From contig CANTFL010000455.1 in NCBI GenBank assembly GCA_947650285.1, positions 100,675 to 164,674 on the forward strand: a stretch of 64,000 nucleotides of DNA, given 5' to 3'. A program made the translations under genes and the position numbers. The DNA is from Hyaloperonospora brassicae (Eukaryota > Oomycota > Peronosporomycetes > Peronosporales > Peronosporaceae). Below, one piece after another: positions 53,761-64,000 of this stretch. Below the pieces are notes generated by a model that had not been told where the DNA came from, ran no database searches, and worked only from the letters and a program-made list of their open reading frames with translations. Position 1 is the first letter of the stretch. Each line of letters begins with the position of its first letter.

Positions 53761-55966
53761 TCACGGGCGCTCCGTTAGTACATATGTTGGCTAAGTACGC
53801 AAGTTTATAAAAGTTTGGCGAAGAAAGGTATTAGAGTCAAAGAATGCTATAACGTTACAGACATAGAAGCTAATATCCGAAAAGAAACGTATAATAAGTG
53901 TGGTCAAAAAATCATTATTTTGTACATGTTTCGATTGTATATATTGTTATTATATTTCACTATGTAACCAGCACATTTAATTTACAGCAGTTAACGCCCG
54001 TACCAGTGCATTGCTTTAACATCGGGAAAGTGTCGCGCACGGCCTGATTTACGCTCCAGTGACTACCAAATATATACCAATTTTTTGATATTAGCATGCG
54101 AGTTTGTACCAAGTTCTTATATTCGTCGCGTCGTCGGTTACAGTGCAATAGAAGCCACGTCATACAATCGTATATATGATAATTAATCCTTTAGAAGAAT
54201 GTTACACCATGTGCTACATTATCCTTAAGAAATTGACCTTTGCAAAATGTGTATTGTAAGCTAGCATATTGATTTGAATGATTGCGTTTAGTCAGAACAC
54301 GATGTACAGTAATATCAGCAAGGATCCAAGCGACAGTAAATGGGTGAGTGTTGATCACACCTCACCTATAATAAGAGCTTGGTCCGCGGCAAGCATCGAC
54401 AAGAATCTATCGAAAACGCCGAGAAATAGGATTTCTTACTGTTTTTCTGCAACTTTGCTTTATAAATCCTAAATCAGTAGAATGTAAGCAAATGTATACT
54501 CACAAGAGGGTGTGTACTAATTGTAAACTTCCTACAATAAGCGTAATCATTAGATCATATATTAGAAAATAAATGTGAAATTGATAACATTGCTGCTTGC
54601 AGACCGCAGCAGACCATTTTACGGTATGTGACATCAGCGAATGCACAATTTTCCTTTCCATTCCGCAGTGTGACACCAATATTTTTACACGCGATCAGCA
54701 TGACTTTTCAATAGGACCTATTAATTAAAAGATACACCCATTTACGATTATTCACGGCTTATACGTCAGAGCTTCATGGCCGACAACAGCACTCAATTGT
54801 TTCACATAATGTTTGTGTAAATGTCATATTTTGCCAAGTAAAGCATATCTGTATTCAAAACCCTGGACGGCGAATATCGTCGCCAAGATGCAGTAGAGCC
54901 GTCCCTTTTTCAGGCCAGATATCTTCACTTGAATAATATGCAATAATTGTTGCGATATTAATGCGAGCACTATCGCTCTGTGTCGTTTAATGGAGTTTGT
55001 TTAAGATAAGGGGAAATAATTTTCAACAGAACACCCTCCAGACACACATCATATACATCTGATAGAATGAATGTCGAAGCATTGATCTTGAACTCGAAAC
55101 ACATCACGAACTCCGCCTTTTTTACATAATCAAATGTAATCTCATTCAATGATCTAACACAAATTGGATATCGTGAACTATTACACACGCAGCTTCTCAT
55201 TTAGAAAAATAAACAATTTCACATGTAGCCTATTATCCTATCGTCCAATCCAATATTCTTTTTTCTATGTACATATTACTGCCGGTGTATTCCACATTAT
55301 ATGTTTCATTCATTTGTCCCTGGTCTTATTGCCTCTTGAGGTTCAGGCAGAGCTGGCACTCGGTTGTAATAAGCTTTTTCGTTTAGACACTCATAAGCAT
55401 TGTTAAGGTCAGTGATGTTCGTAGAAAAAACATCTTGTAATATAATCACATCGTTCGGCGCAGCAAGACTACTAAAGCGTTAAAAAAGTTGATCTAGTGT
55501 CATACATGCACCGAAAGTCCATAAAACTTCATTGTCGTCCATTTACTCGATGTAAAAGAAGTCGCAATTTAAGACTAGTACATAGCTAAAAACGAAGTCA
55601 TTGTTCATTTTGTACAGGCATTCGTATTTTTCAGTGAGGTACACTTTATTAGCATCCTTATGCATTCTTACCGGAGATCATTTCTTATTAAAGGTGTTAT
55701 CATAAGGCTCTCCATATTGCATGTATAATATCAAGTTATGTTGCTATGGTGGGCCATATTTACTTTGAATTGATACGTAAAAGTCTGAGAGTCTAAATTA
55801 AAAGGCATGCAAGTACTATACGACTTGGCTTTGGCATACGCAAACAAGTTGCAGATAATCGGAAACTCGAGTGTTCGAACCCTTCATATGACGTACAGAC
55901 TTAGTAATCTATGTAAAAGGACTTTGAAACCAACTGCTTACCGTTAATTATCCCTCTCTGATCTTA
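53761..55966. other. AT-rich DNA without a supported gene
   Basis: Only short, overlapping ORFs without motifs (for example 54278-54472 plus, 54970-55200 minus, 55164-55406 plus). No LTR words of the two families were found. Confidence 0.4.
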
Positions 55967-56351
55967 TTACTCACACAGTAAAAGGTCAAACAAGTGGAAA
56001 GCGTCGAAAACGGTGTGCGAGGCGAACAACAAAAGAGGCAAACAACTCGGTGTGAGCGTCAGACCAACATGCACAACAAGCTGATCTGCAAGTAGAGTGA
56101 ATGCGACATCGATACGACGGACAACATCTACCAGCTCTGTCGCAGCCTCGTGTACCCCCTGTTTCGCGTGGTACAACTGGAGACTCGAGCATCGATCGTG
56201 CAGTCGTAGCCGATGGGGCGACGATTACATAAGCGCTCGCTGCCACGTTTTGATGTCTTGAGATTTGTAGACCAACTCTCCATCCGATGAGCTTTTTATT
56301 GTCTCCCATTTCGCATCCGATGGACTTTGTCAGGCCTCGCAATACGTGCAA
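55967..56351 (-). pseudogene. Hypothetical ORF, probably frameshifted
   Basis: A GC-richer island. One minus frame opens MHVLRGLTKSIGCEMGDNKK and ISRHQNVAASAYVIVAPSAT; the adjacent frame continues protein-like as HAKQGVHEAATELVDVVRRI and DVAFTLLADQLVVHVGLTLT. Joined they would be a mostly helical protein of about 130 residues. No family recognised. Confidence 0.3.
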
Positions 56352-56897
56352 GAGGGTCCCTGTCTTTACTTGGGTGCAGCATGAGTCAAGTAATCGTTCA
56401 GTTGTACATGATGCGACTATTGTGCCTCTTGCTGCCGCTTTGTGATGTCTTGAAAATTGTTGATGTGAATCTGTCAGATATCACTTGACCAACTCTTTCG
56501 AGATCAAAGGGAGGTGTATTTCAATGCAAATGCTGAATTTAATGTGAATAAGATGAAACGGAGCACACGTCTTACCAGACAACAATCGAGCGCTGATTAT
56601 CATAAGTGTTAAGGCAAACGTGTATGCGTTGTTTTCGCGACGCAAAACACTAATTAAACCGTAGTAATTTCGTTATAGCTATCTGTAGCCCACATTATTC
56701 ACTTAGAGTCCTGATAGATTTATTGTACAGAATAGAACAATCTATCTTCATTTGTAAATGACATTTGCCCGAATAGTTTTAAGCGTTTGGTTATTGTTAG
56801 TACAACGCTCCAGCGATAGTATCCTGCTAGAAACGGACCACTTCTTTTCTGGATAAATGAGATCTCTCAACTTGATTGTTTTTTTGTCAAGGGCGCC
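56352..56897. other. Spacer, nothing recognised
   Basis: AT-rich, with a weak echo of the preceding ORF (TGCCGCTTTGTGATGTCTTG near 56435 against TGCCACGTTTTGATGTCTTG near 56241), perhaps a local duplication. Confidence 0.3.
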
Positions 56898-57317
56898 TTA
56901 AGCGCACAGCGGAGAAAGTTGTATCATCGAATGTAGTGAAGGTATCCTGTACCTGTCGGGAATAGCCTTGGCGATGACGATCATGTCAGCATCGTCTTCA
57001 TCACCTTTGTCATAAAATTCTTCATGGACATTGACGGGGTTCTCTTTCATATCTAAATCGATTACGTCTATGTGGGCGTCGGTTGTATCACGAATCAACT
57101 TGGCACGTGATGAGCAAGAGCTAATATCGCTGCTAGATGTATTCCATCTCCCTTTTACCAAAAACCACGCCATAAACAAGTGGGAATACGTAAAAAAATG
57201 CAATTTATTATTATTCAAAAATCGGTGTATTCGTATCTGAATATTCCACCAAGCTATTAATGGTAAGGTAAACAACCGGTAGAAACTCGCTCCGACACCT
57301 AAACGGGTGGACATCAC
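56898..57317 (-). CDS. Hypothetical ORF, 139 codons
   Basis: The second half is acidic and Ser-rich (NTSSSDISSCSSRAKLIRDT, DVIDLDMKENPVNVHEEFYD, KGDEDDADMIVIAKAIPD), the first half hydrophobic with aromatic residues (FYRLFTLPLIAWWNIQIRIH, FFTYSHLFMAWFLV), which could be two membrane segments. No family recognised, no homologue in the window. AT-rich surroundings make chance possible. Confidence 0.3.
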   Translation of the reverse strand: MMSTRLGVGASFYRLFTLPLIAWWNIQIRIHRFLNNNKLHFFTYSHLFMAWFLVKGRWNTSSSDISSCSSRAKLIRDTTDAHIDVIDLDMKENPVNVHEEFYDKGDEDDADMIVIAKAIPDRYRIPSLHSMIQLSPLCA

Positions 57318-59859
57318 TGCGAATTTTTCTTCAAGGACATGATCTACACGCTGTATCCGGCCATCCGTTTCCGAATAATCAAAATTAGCCAGCTTTGATC
57401 TTATTCAAGATAACGAGACGAGGACTGCCAATAATTTGCTGTGGATCGACGGTCACTGTCCGAATCGAGTCAGAGAGGATATTCATAAATCTACATATAA
57501 AGGTGATAACTTTACTAAAGCATCACTCTCCTGTGATCAAATCGGGTATTGCACCGAGATTCACGATCTTGCTGATACTATCCATGCGATTACAATAATC
57601 CGATTGAGATACGCTCGTCTTTCGAAAACCTCAGACTAAGTCCATTACAGCAGACTTTTCACACTCTCCCGGAAGTGTTAAAGGTAGAACTGCTGCTTGG
57701 TATGACGGACTAGACTTCGTCTGTGACTGGATTCGCAAGACCGAATGCACTTGACAAACTTATTTGACGCTTTCGGCCTCAATATGAGTCTCGGCTTACC
57801 GAGTGGTAAGTTTACTTACCACGGCAACAACAATTCACTGTTTCGTCGTGACATTCATGCATGATTCGCGGACGCAGATCATTATGCATGAGTACGACAG
57901 CAATTAGTATGTATCCTCAAACCGCTGTGTAATACATCATTTCATCGCAAATTGTCTACCATGGTTCTGATAAAAAATACGCCGCTGGCAAGCTTTTTAG
58001 AGCTTGCCGGAATCGCTTATTATATATTTTAAAACTCACAATTATTTATTTTGGAAGAAGGCATATTTTACGTCGTCAAACAGACTTGGCGAAGAGACGC
58101 TACTAGTCAGTCTATCAGCAGCAATTTACCCTCACTTTTAGATGCCACTACCGGATCTAAATCAGACCTATGTGATAAATCTTTAGCGACACCGTTTAGT
58201 CATCTTTGTTTATACTCCGTGACAACATTAGAATCTACGAAGATAAATTTCACTTCGCCGATCTTTCCGAGACTTGGGGGCGTTAAAGAGCAGCGCGAAG
58301 TGACTCATGGTCCACTTGTACAACGATAGGTGTATCTTCGATGAGGGAAAAGCTAAACTGAGTCAGTGCGTAATTCATGGCAAGGATTGATATATATTGA
58401 GCTAGTTAGCTGCACTGAGCTATTTGCAGCTGATGCGACTGATCACGGACGACGATCTCTGCATCGTCTACATCTTACTGCATCAACACTAAACCGATAG
58501 TAAAATTTTCGGCGACACAAAACGCACGACCGTGTCCGTCTTGATCTGCAATATCACCAATATACGCGATTGTATGGAACTCCACTTGATTACTTCAAAA
58601 TAGTGCTGACACCCAGAACTCTAAGATGACTACTCGATCGTATTATTGTACGAAAAATATGAACGTTCATCTCGGCGTATTGGCGCATGTACTTGAACGA
58701 TTACATCGATAGGTAAGATTTTTGAATTCCCTTGATATCAAGTAACATGGGCCAGTCGGTGATCGCCTTGATACTTCCTGTATAGAGCGATTTTATCGCT
58801 TGACATACAGGACTGAATTTACATCCATCCTTCGGCTATGGAGAATCAAATAGTCACAAAATTGGTTCGGAATGTGGATCGATGTCAACCGGTTTGTTAC
58901 GAACCTGTTGGACTCGAAGTGGGAACTAAATGTCCCCTGTGGCATGACAAGTCACTCCAATAGTAATCCACCGGGAGTTTTTACTGCCGTGAAAGGGATA
59001 TTATCTTCACGCATTAGGATATGATACAGTAAAATTTATGCACTAGATACATTAATGTAAGATTAATACTCTTCCATATACCATCTAAGTTGACGTACTT
59101 CATTGGTATTGTCATCTAAGCCGGTAACTTAGCAGCATTCAACATGTTTTGTGCGTGCAAGATCTGCCATCGTTGTATGCCCTCCGCGCATATGTCATTA
59201 GTGAACTGTGAGAATAACTTATTTTCCTCACATGACGTGCAGCTAAACGATCGAAGAAGGGCTTGTCAATCGCTAGTGTGCACGCGACAGAGTGTCCAAT
59301 GCTTCATGATACAGTACTTCAAATCGCGTTTCATATTGATAATGTGACGATTTACTTATCCTTAAGCAATTGCCACGGCTGAGATTCACGGAAAACAGTC
59401 TTAAATGCGATGAAATCCTGCATGGAAATTTGCTTCGAATGAATTCCGGCATTGAAAAATTGTATAGTTCAAATCAAGTCTTCTCAGCGAGGACACGCTT
59501 GTCCATCGAAGAGTTGATGTATGACCGTTCATTTTCTGCAGATATAATAGCCGGCTCGTATTGGTGACGCGCTCTTCTTGTGCGACAAAACGTATATCCG
59601 CTTAATTTACCACCAAACTATTCTCACAAGAATCACCTAAGTTTGAGCGTCGAATTATGTGGAAATTTCAATGTTGTGCTTTGGAGGTAACATCGTACGA
59701 AATATGATTTGCATACACTTGATCAGTCTTCAGCCACCGTATAAATTTTCTTCAATAAAGTGTTACGATATCATACACTCTTGAATCGGAAAAATTATCG
59801 CTTATGGAGGATGAACTATTATGATCTTAGTTTCTAATTTCGGGTAAATACCGTTCAAG
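57318..59859. other. Low-information region with hairpins and weak ORFs
   Basis: Plus-strand runs such as LTNLFDAFGLNMSLGLPSGK (57752-57811), EGIFYVVKQTWRRDATSQSI (58051 on) and MRLITDDDLCIVYILLHQH (about 58430-58490) look protein-like, and the last recalls the gag of copia-type elements, but none is long enough to assign. Two hairpins: GTGGTAAGT at 57803 with ACTTACCAC at 57814, and GGCAAGCT at 57987 with AGCTTGCC at 58001. Confidence 0.3.
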
Positions 59860-60118
59860 TACGTAGGGGAAAAATGATCGATGTGTTTTGACTGTGACCA
59901 GCGCTACCACAGTCGAATTCTCGATGTTCTACTGGTCGTTCGACCGATTAAAACTATGTTCCTCCCCTCCATTGGCCCTGTGGAAATTGTGTTTGATTTC
60001 CTTGGTTGTTGTCCTATCGACAAAATCCATGTTCTGGTCCAATAGGTTTTTTAAGATACGAATTCTCCGCACTGCCTCTGTTGTAAACAGATACTGGCCG
60101 CTTTATTCGACTTTGTAG
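59860..60118 (-). pseudogene. Retroelement gag remnant with CCHC-like knuckle
   Basis: Minus-strand reading gives KKPIGPEHGFCR, DNNQGNQTQFPQGQWRGGT and then EHRELDCGSAGHSQNT. The Gln/Asn/Gly-rich basic part followed by D-CGSAGHSQNT looks like the nucleocapsid end of a retrotransposon gag, with one Cys of the CCHC box kept and the His in place. Stops interrupt it. The family (copia or gypsy) cannot be decided. Confidence 0.35.
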
Positions 60119-60980
60119 TGTTCATTTAGACGGTGGTCTTGTGCAGTCTCACTAGCGACTGTACCACGAACGGGACCATCGCTCTCATTCGTTTAGTAGT
60201 AGCGTTCTTTTATACGATCAAACACGTTCATCAGATGTGCAACGAAGATCATACCTCTCCTTGTCAGAGAAAGACTGGAGGCTCAAAAATCATTTTGTAT
60301 TCAGTAAAACAACGACTTCGCGAGTCTAAACGTTCCTTGAACAACAACTCGATGAGTCAATTATTTCGTGGAAACAATTTGTGCGAGTCAACGCAGCTAA
60401 GAAAGGTACGAGTCCTTTTTCTGGGGACTCTACAAATTTAGTGAATTTACCTCACATTGTGCTAGATTTCAGCCTTAATACGGATTGCAAACTGTAGAAA
60501 AGATCAAAGACGTCTCTAGAAGGCATGTGCCATTTAGCTGATCATTTGGGAAAATGATGTTTAGTTTCGAATGTAACAGCAAGGTATAGATTTCTTCATT
60601 TATTGATGTTAAATTTGCTCGCAACTCGACCAGAAACCGAAACTTAATTTTCTTACCTGAAACGACATTGATTAAATTGAGTGGCATACCAAACGTTACA
60701 CGCAGCTACTTTAACTAGGTGTGACACTTATCGTGTATCACCTTTACATAATTACTACTACCGATAAAAAGCGTCATGCATCTTATCGGATCGATGCTAC
60801 CATCTCACCCCTAGCTCGTACCTTCGAGTCGAAGGCAGGACATGTACAAAATATAATTTGTCATCCAGATTGAGTACGATGAAGCCATAATAGTTCAGAA
60901 CATCTTTTATCGTGTAGTGCATTTCAACTACAAGCTTCTTCACTGTTACGATGCGCCTGTTGCGAGGCGCACCCTCATTC
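60119..60980. other. Unassigned AT-rich region
   Basis: A plus-strand ORF (60133-60441, 102 codons) and a minus-strand ORF (60475-60687) lack motifs. Possibly continued retroelement debris upstream of the gag remnant. Confidence 0.3.
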
Positions 60981-61337
60981 TCAAAAGAGAGTTTTAGCGC
61001 TTGACGAACTTGATCCTACGTCCCTATACTGACTGACGACTAAGTTAGCTGTTTGACACCTCATTAGCAATGCGGACTTGATGTAACATATATTTAGTAA
61101 ATTAAGTCTTAAAGGTAATGGAGAGATCTCGACATCAGTGGCAGTAACGCACAACGATTGTGTGTTAGAAGCAGCTCTCAACAAGAGACCTTCAACTTTA
61201 TATAAAGTTGACAAATCAGTAGGGCGCTCCGCTTCTACTGACCCTACCGTTTCTTGACGACCAACCTCGTTGTTTCGATTTTGCAACGACGTCAGATCGC
61301 GTCTCGGGTCTTTTTGGCTGCCGAACGGTCGTTTCAT
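60981..61337 (-). CDS. Hypothetical ORF, 118 codons
   Basis: MKRPFGSQKDPRRDLTSLQN then RQETVGSVEAERPTDLSTLY and LLLRAASNTQSLCVTATDVE. A basic start, neutral middle and a Ser-rich end; no signal peptide, no known domain. Slightly GC-richer than the neighbourhood. May be a remnant. Confidence 0.28.
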   Translation of the reverse strand: MKRPFGSQKDPRRDLTSLQNRNNEVGRQETVGSVEAERPTDLSTLYKVEGLLLRAASNTQSLCVTATDVEISPLPLRLNLLNICYIKSALLMRCQTANLVVSQYRDVGSSSSSAKTLF

Positions 61338-63099
61338 ACAACTGTTTGTAAGAAGAAATTGAAGGCACTACACTTATGGGTGCAGTACAGTTTCTTGTGG
61401 AAATAATCGCATATCTGTAAAAATTTTGTTCCCTGGAGAGCGGGTACGCTCGACTATACGTAACAAAGTTTTATCGGGTCCGTAACAGCTTCCCACTTTT
61501 GTCTTGATGGACGACAGTGTTAAAAAAATACTTCTCACAGGTCATTGAGGTGAAATGGTCAACGCTAAGACCTGCTACAGGAAATGTTCGACTTTACCCA
61601 TAATTCTTATAACTTGATGGGTGAGACGCGGAGAGACGATTGTCACGTGGGACGATCAGGATGTCAAGCCAGTGGCAAGCGGAGATACGGAAGACATGTG
61701 GGATCAGCATACGTTGACTCACGGACTGGACGTGCGCCATCTACAACTTAAGCCGATTAAGATGCATCGAAGATGAAGAACATGCAGGGTAGGGCAAACG
61801 AACGAAGTTTGCACTCAACATTTTTCACTTTCGGTTTCTTCTACATTTGCACATGTTCAATTGCAACACTTTTACAACCGATAATTCGACCGAATAATTT
61901 GAGCCTGTCTCGGAAGATAAGCTTCGTGTTCCACCACTGAGATCGCTTGTTTTAGCAATTATATTACAAGACGAAATGAGTGCGTGACGGGGCCTTAAGC
62001 AAGACCCTGGATGAATACAGTATCTCTAATGAGTTCATTTATCGAGTTGGTAGTAATGCAACTCGAGGTATATGGATATGCGGCGCGTAAGCTGTCTTAT
62101 CTAGATCCCCATGTCTGAGTTACAGAAGCTTATCACGACCCTCGAATCCGACTCGTGGCAGCTTCAACTTCTGCCTGATTAGGAATGAAAAGACCTGTAA
62201 CAACTAAATGCAGATAGGTCGTGAAGCTTGATCCTTAGGGACCAAGACTCGACTCACCCAGATAAGTCGTATTGAGCGTATTTGACTTGCACTTCAACGT
62301 CTACGATGCGAATGGCGTCGTCTAACAGGACGAAATACACTAACGGGGGATTGCATGTACTTAGTAATGCTGATATTTAATCTTTCGGTCCGACGTACAT
62401 GTGTCGACCCGCCCACAGCAGCATGAAACTTCTGCTATCTAAATGGCTCTTTCTGGTAACACCCGAATCTCGTAACTGATTTGCTTGTTGAGATCCATGG
62501 TCATAAACCCAAGGCTAATTTTGCTCTTTCGGCAGCGAGTTTATTTGCATGTACTTGTTTATTTTTTATTATGGCACGTTTTTGGTCTCTATCTAGAGAC
62601 TCTATCACGTCACTATTGTCGACCTCGTTTAAGGTATTCTTTAGTTCATCCGCATTCCATTCACAATCAATTTAAAACAATAACTATCGCGCGTGGCGTA
62701 AAAGGTTTCTTCCTTTTTCAACATGTTCATGTTGGGTGAAATGTTCGCTGTCGTCGATCGGACCACAAAGTGCTACTAGATGCAATGGGTTCACCTCTAA
62801 CCAGATAATTGGGAAGTCCATGTACCGTAACGGTACAGGGGTATGTGATTACAAAACTACAAGTACACCGTACGTGCTGAGGTAGTGAAAAATCGAGCAA
62901 TTTCAGCTCATAAAAGGAGAAAAGGAAATCCGTATATTTATCAACGCTAAGCCTCGTAATTAATCATCTTTACCTTACTTACACCATATAAACCACACAT
63001 TTATAATGCAGAATCTCACTACCACTGCACACGCCTAGCAGCGATCAGTGGTATATTCGGCTGATATCAAGGCCTAATTTAACCAATTCTGAAGCAGTA
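61338..63099. other. Unassigned region
   Basis: No ORF above 85 codons and none with a motif. A(T)-rich with scattered short repeats. Nothing further supported. Confidence 0.35.
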
Positions 63100-63234
63100 T
63101 CGAATGTTATCTCGAAAAGTAATTTTGACATGTAATTGACGAGCAAGAGTAATATTGTAAAAATCAAAAATTGATTATGTTGTTATTTCCATTGGCAAAA
63201 TCGTGGCAATGTCATGTAACGGGCTCACTCTGTT
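63100..63234 (-). repeat. Gypsy LTR 5' fragment, minus orientation
   Basis: Read on the minus strand from 63234: TGTAACAGAGTGAGCCCGTT then ACATGACATTGCCA, matching the start of the LTR at 4681 and the fragment at 47191. Fades after about 100 bases. Confidence 0.45.
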
Positions 63235-63329
63235 ACAGTTTCAATGAATAAGTTTCCCTTTGCGATATCGCAATGACATCTTTGTGGTCAAATCGATATA
63301 TGTATGATGGGCAAGCGATCTTTGTCAAA

Positions 63330-63832
63330 CGAGAAAACACGTCGTGTCTTCAAGTTGGCCTGACATCCTCTATAGTGTCCACTTTGCGCGTGTGTCCACA
63401 GCATTGCGTCCTATCTTTCATTCGAATCCTCTGGATGCGTTGAGCGATGCAAAGAGCCGGAATCGAAAAGCATTGTAGTCTGTGATCGACTCCGAGGTGA
63501 CCTACATGCCGCACTCCTCAGCTTTGGTCAAGAGGTATGCCAAAAGGAAGCTGAATGATGCATAGAGAGGGACCAGAATCAGTGTGAACATGCTCATAAT
63601 GTCAACACCGGATTGAAGCCCTCCGTTTGCCGCTACACATATTCTCAAGTCCATCAAGACGTGCTATCCGCCAAACGTCGTGCCTACAAGGGATGCATTG
63701 ATGCAGCAGACGACGTCGGGCACTTCGGCTGACGAGGTGCGTAATATGACGGTCTTAGTGGGCGTCGTTTGGTTCTGTGTGTTGACAGATGCAAGCGCAC
63801 GTGTCATGGCTACATTGTGCATCGTGTGCTTC
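63330..63832 (-). pseudogene. Decayed membrane-protein gene, unknown family
   Basis: One minus-strand frame stays protein-like for about 150 codons despite two TAGs and a TGA. It reads VNTQNQTTPTKTVILRTSSA, VVCCINASLVGTTFGG, a TAG, VLMDLRICVAANGGLQSGVD, then a clear transmembrane segment MSMFTLILVPLYASFSFLLA with YLLTKAEECGM, a TAG, and SITDYNAFRFRLFASLNASR. Sequence is GC-balanced, unlike the AT-rich DNA to its left. A host gene recently inactivated beside the LTR at the window end is likely. Family not recognised. Confidence 0.4.
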
Positions 63833-63835
63833 TAA

Positions 63836-64000
63836 CGGGGCACACCCTTGCGTGAACTTAACGCAAGGGTTTCGGTGCCCCGACAGACGTACACATGGCA
63901 AGCGAGGAAGCGTAGATAAGGTAAAAGCAGAACTGTTATATTAATATAATTAAGTCTTTTAACTACTGTCTCTATGTTTGACTTAACTTAATTATGTTAA
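63836..64000 (-). repeat. Gypsy LTR, 3' part, cut by the window end
   Basis: Reverse complement of the last part of the LTR at 4681-5075: GGGGCACACCCTTGCGTGAA starts it, and the double hairpin, ACGCTTCCTCG and TATTAATATAA blocks are all present in reverse. It ends TTAGA instead of TTACA. The remainder lies beyond 64000. Confidence 0.8.

Noticed and set aside
55868..55892. B-box-like GTGTTCGAACCC that could mark a tRNA or a tRNA-derived SINE
   Set aside because: The T stem has a mismatch, there is no convincing A box at the right distance, and no second copy in the window.
57752..57860. Peptide resembling the end of a LINE endonuclease (FTYHGNNNSLFRRD)
   Set aside because: Too short, no neighbouring endonuclease or RT motif, and stops on both sides.
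1..64000. CRISPR array, rRNA cluster, bacterial operon or giant-virus gene cluster
   Set aside because: No regularly spaced short repeats, no rRNA-like conserved blocks, and the gene content is that of a repeat-rich oomycete chromosome.

Overview
The window looks like a piece of an oomycete genome, most likely a Peronosporaceae species (downy mildew or Phytophthora group). Reasons: two secreted proteins with RXLR-type motifs, Ty3/gypsy polyproteins of the kind that fill oomycete genomes, a Crypton-type tyrosine recombinase remnant, and long gene-poor AT-rich stretches packed with decayed retroelements. Only three protein genes look intact: one protein kinase and two paralogous effectors. Almost everything else is transposon debris. 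The genus cannot be settled from the sequence alone.

Layout. 0-5.1 kb: a Ser/Thr kinase gene on the minus strand in GC-richer sequence, then a 5'-truncated gypsy element end (antisense ORF, polypurine tract, LTR). 5.6-12.8 kb: effector locus A, a roughly 3.0 kb duplicated segment split by two insertions, one carrying a Crypton remnant and a decayed spliced gene (7.2-9.5 kb), the other a pogo-like DNA transposon with terminal inverted repeats (9.69-11.54 kb). 12.8-26.9 kb: a graveyard of one gypsy family (called R2 here), mainly a minus-strand gag-protease-RT-integrase element of about 12 kb whose downstream LTR runs straight into a second gag. 27.9-35.5 kb: a better preserved chromodomain-type Ty3/gypsy element with both LTRs and an antisense ORF beside the 3' LTR. 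35.5-39.3 kb: more R2, plus-strand LTRs. 39.3-41.9 kb: mostly empty, with one 54-codon secreted-type ORF. 41.9-44.9 kb: effector locus B, the uninterrupted copy of the segment. 44.9-49.4 kb: AT-rich, nearly featureless. 49.4-53.8 kb: an R2 element on the minus strand that keeps gag and protease but has no room for RT or integrase. 53.8-64 kb: AT-rich DNA with weak ORFs, a decayed membrane-protein gene, and at the window end an LTR related to the one at 4.7 kb in opposite orientation.

How it fits together. The effectors would be secreted by the pathogen and act in or around the host plant; the kinase would act in the pathogen's own signalling. The rest records genome history: a segment with an effector was duplicated, one copy took insertions, and the first arginine-to-lysine change in the RXLR motif separates the copies. 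Because locus B keeps the uninterrupted sequence, it dates and delimits the insertions in locus A. All coordinates of decayed elements are by-eye boundaries and approximate unless a terminal sequence is described.
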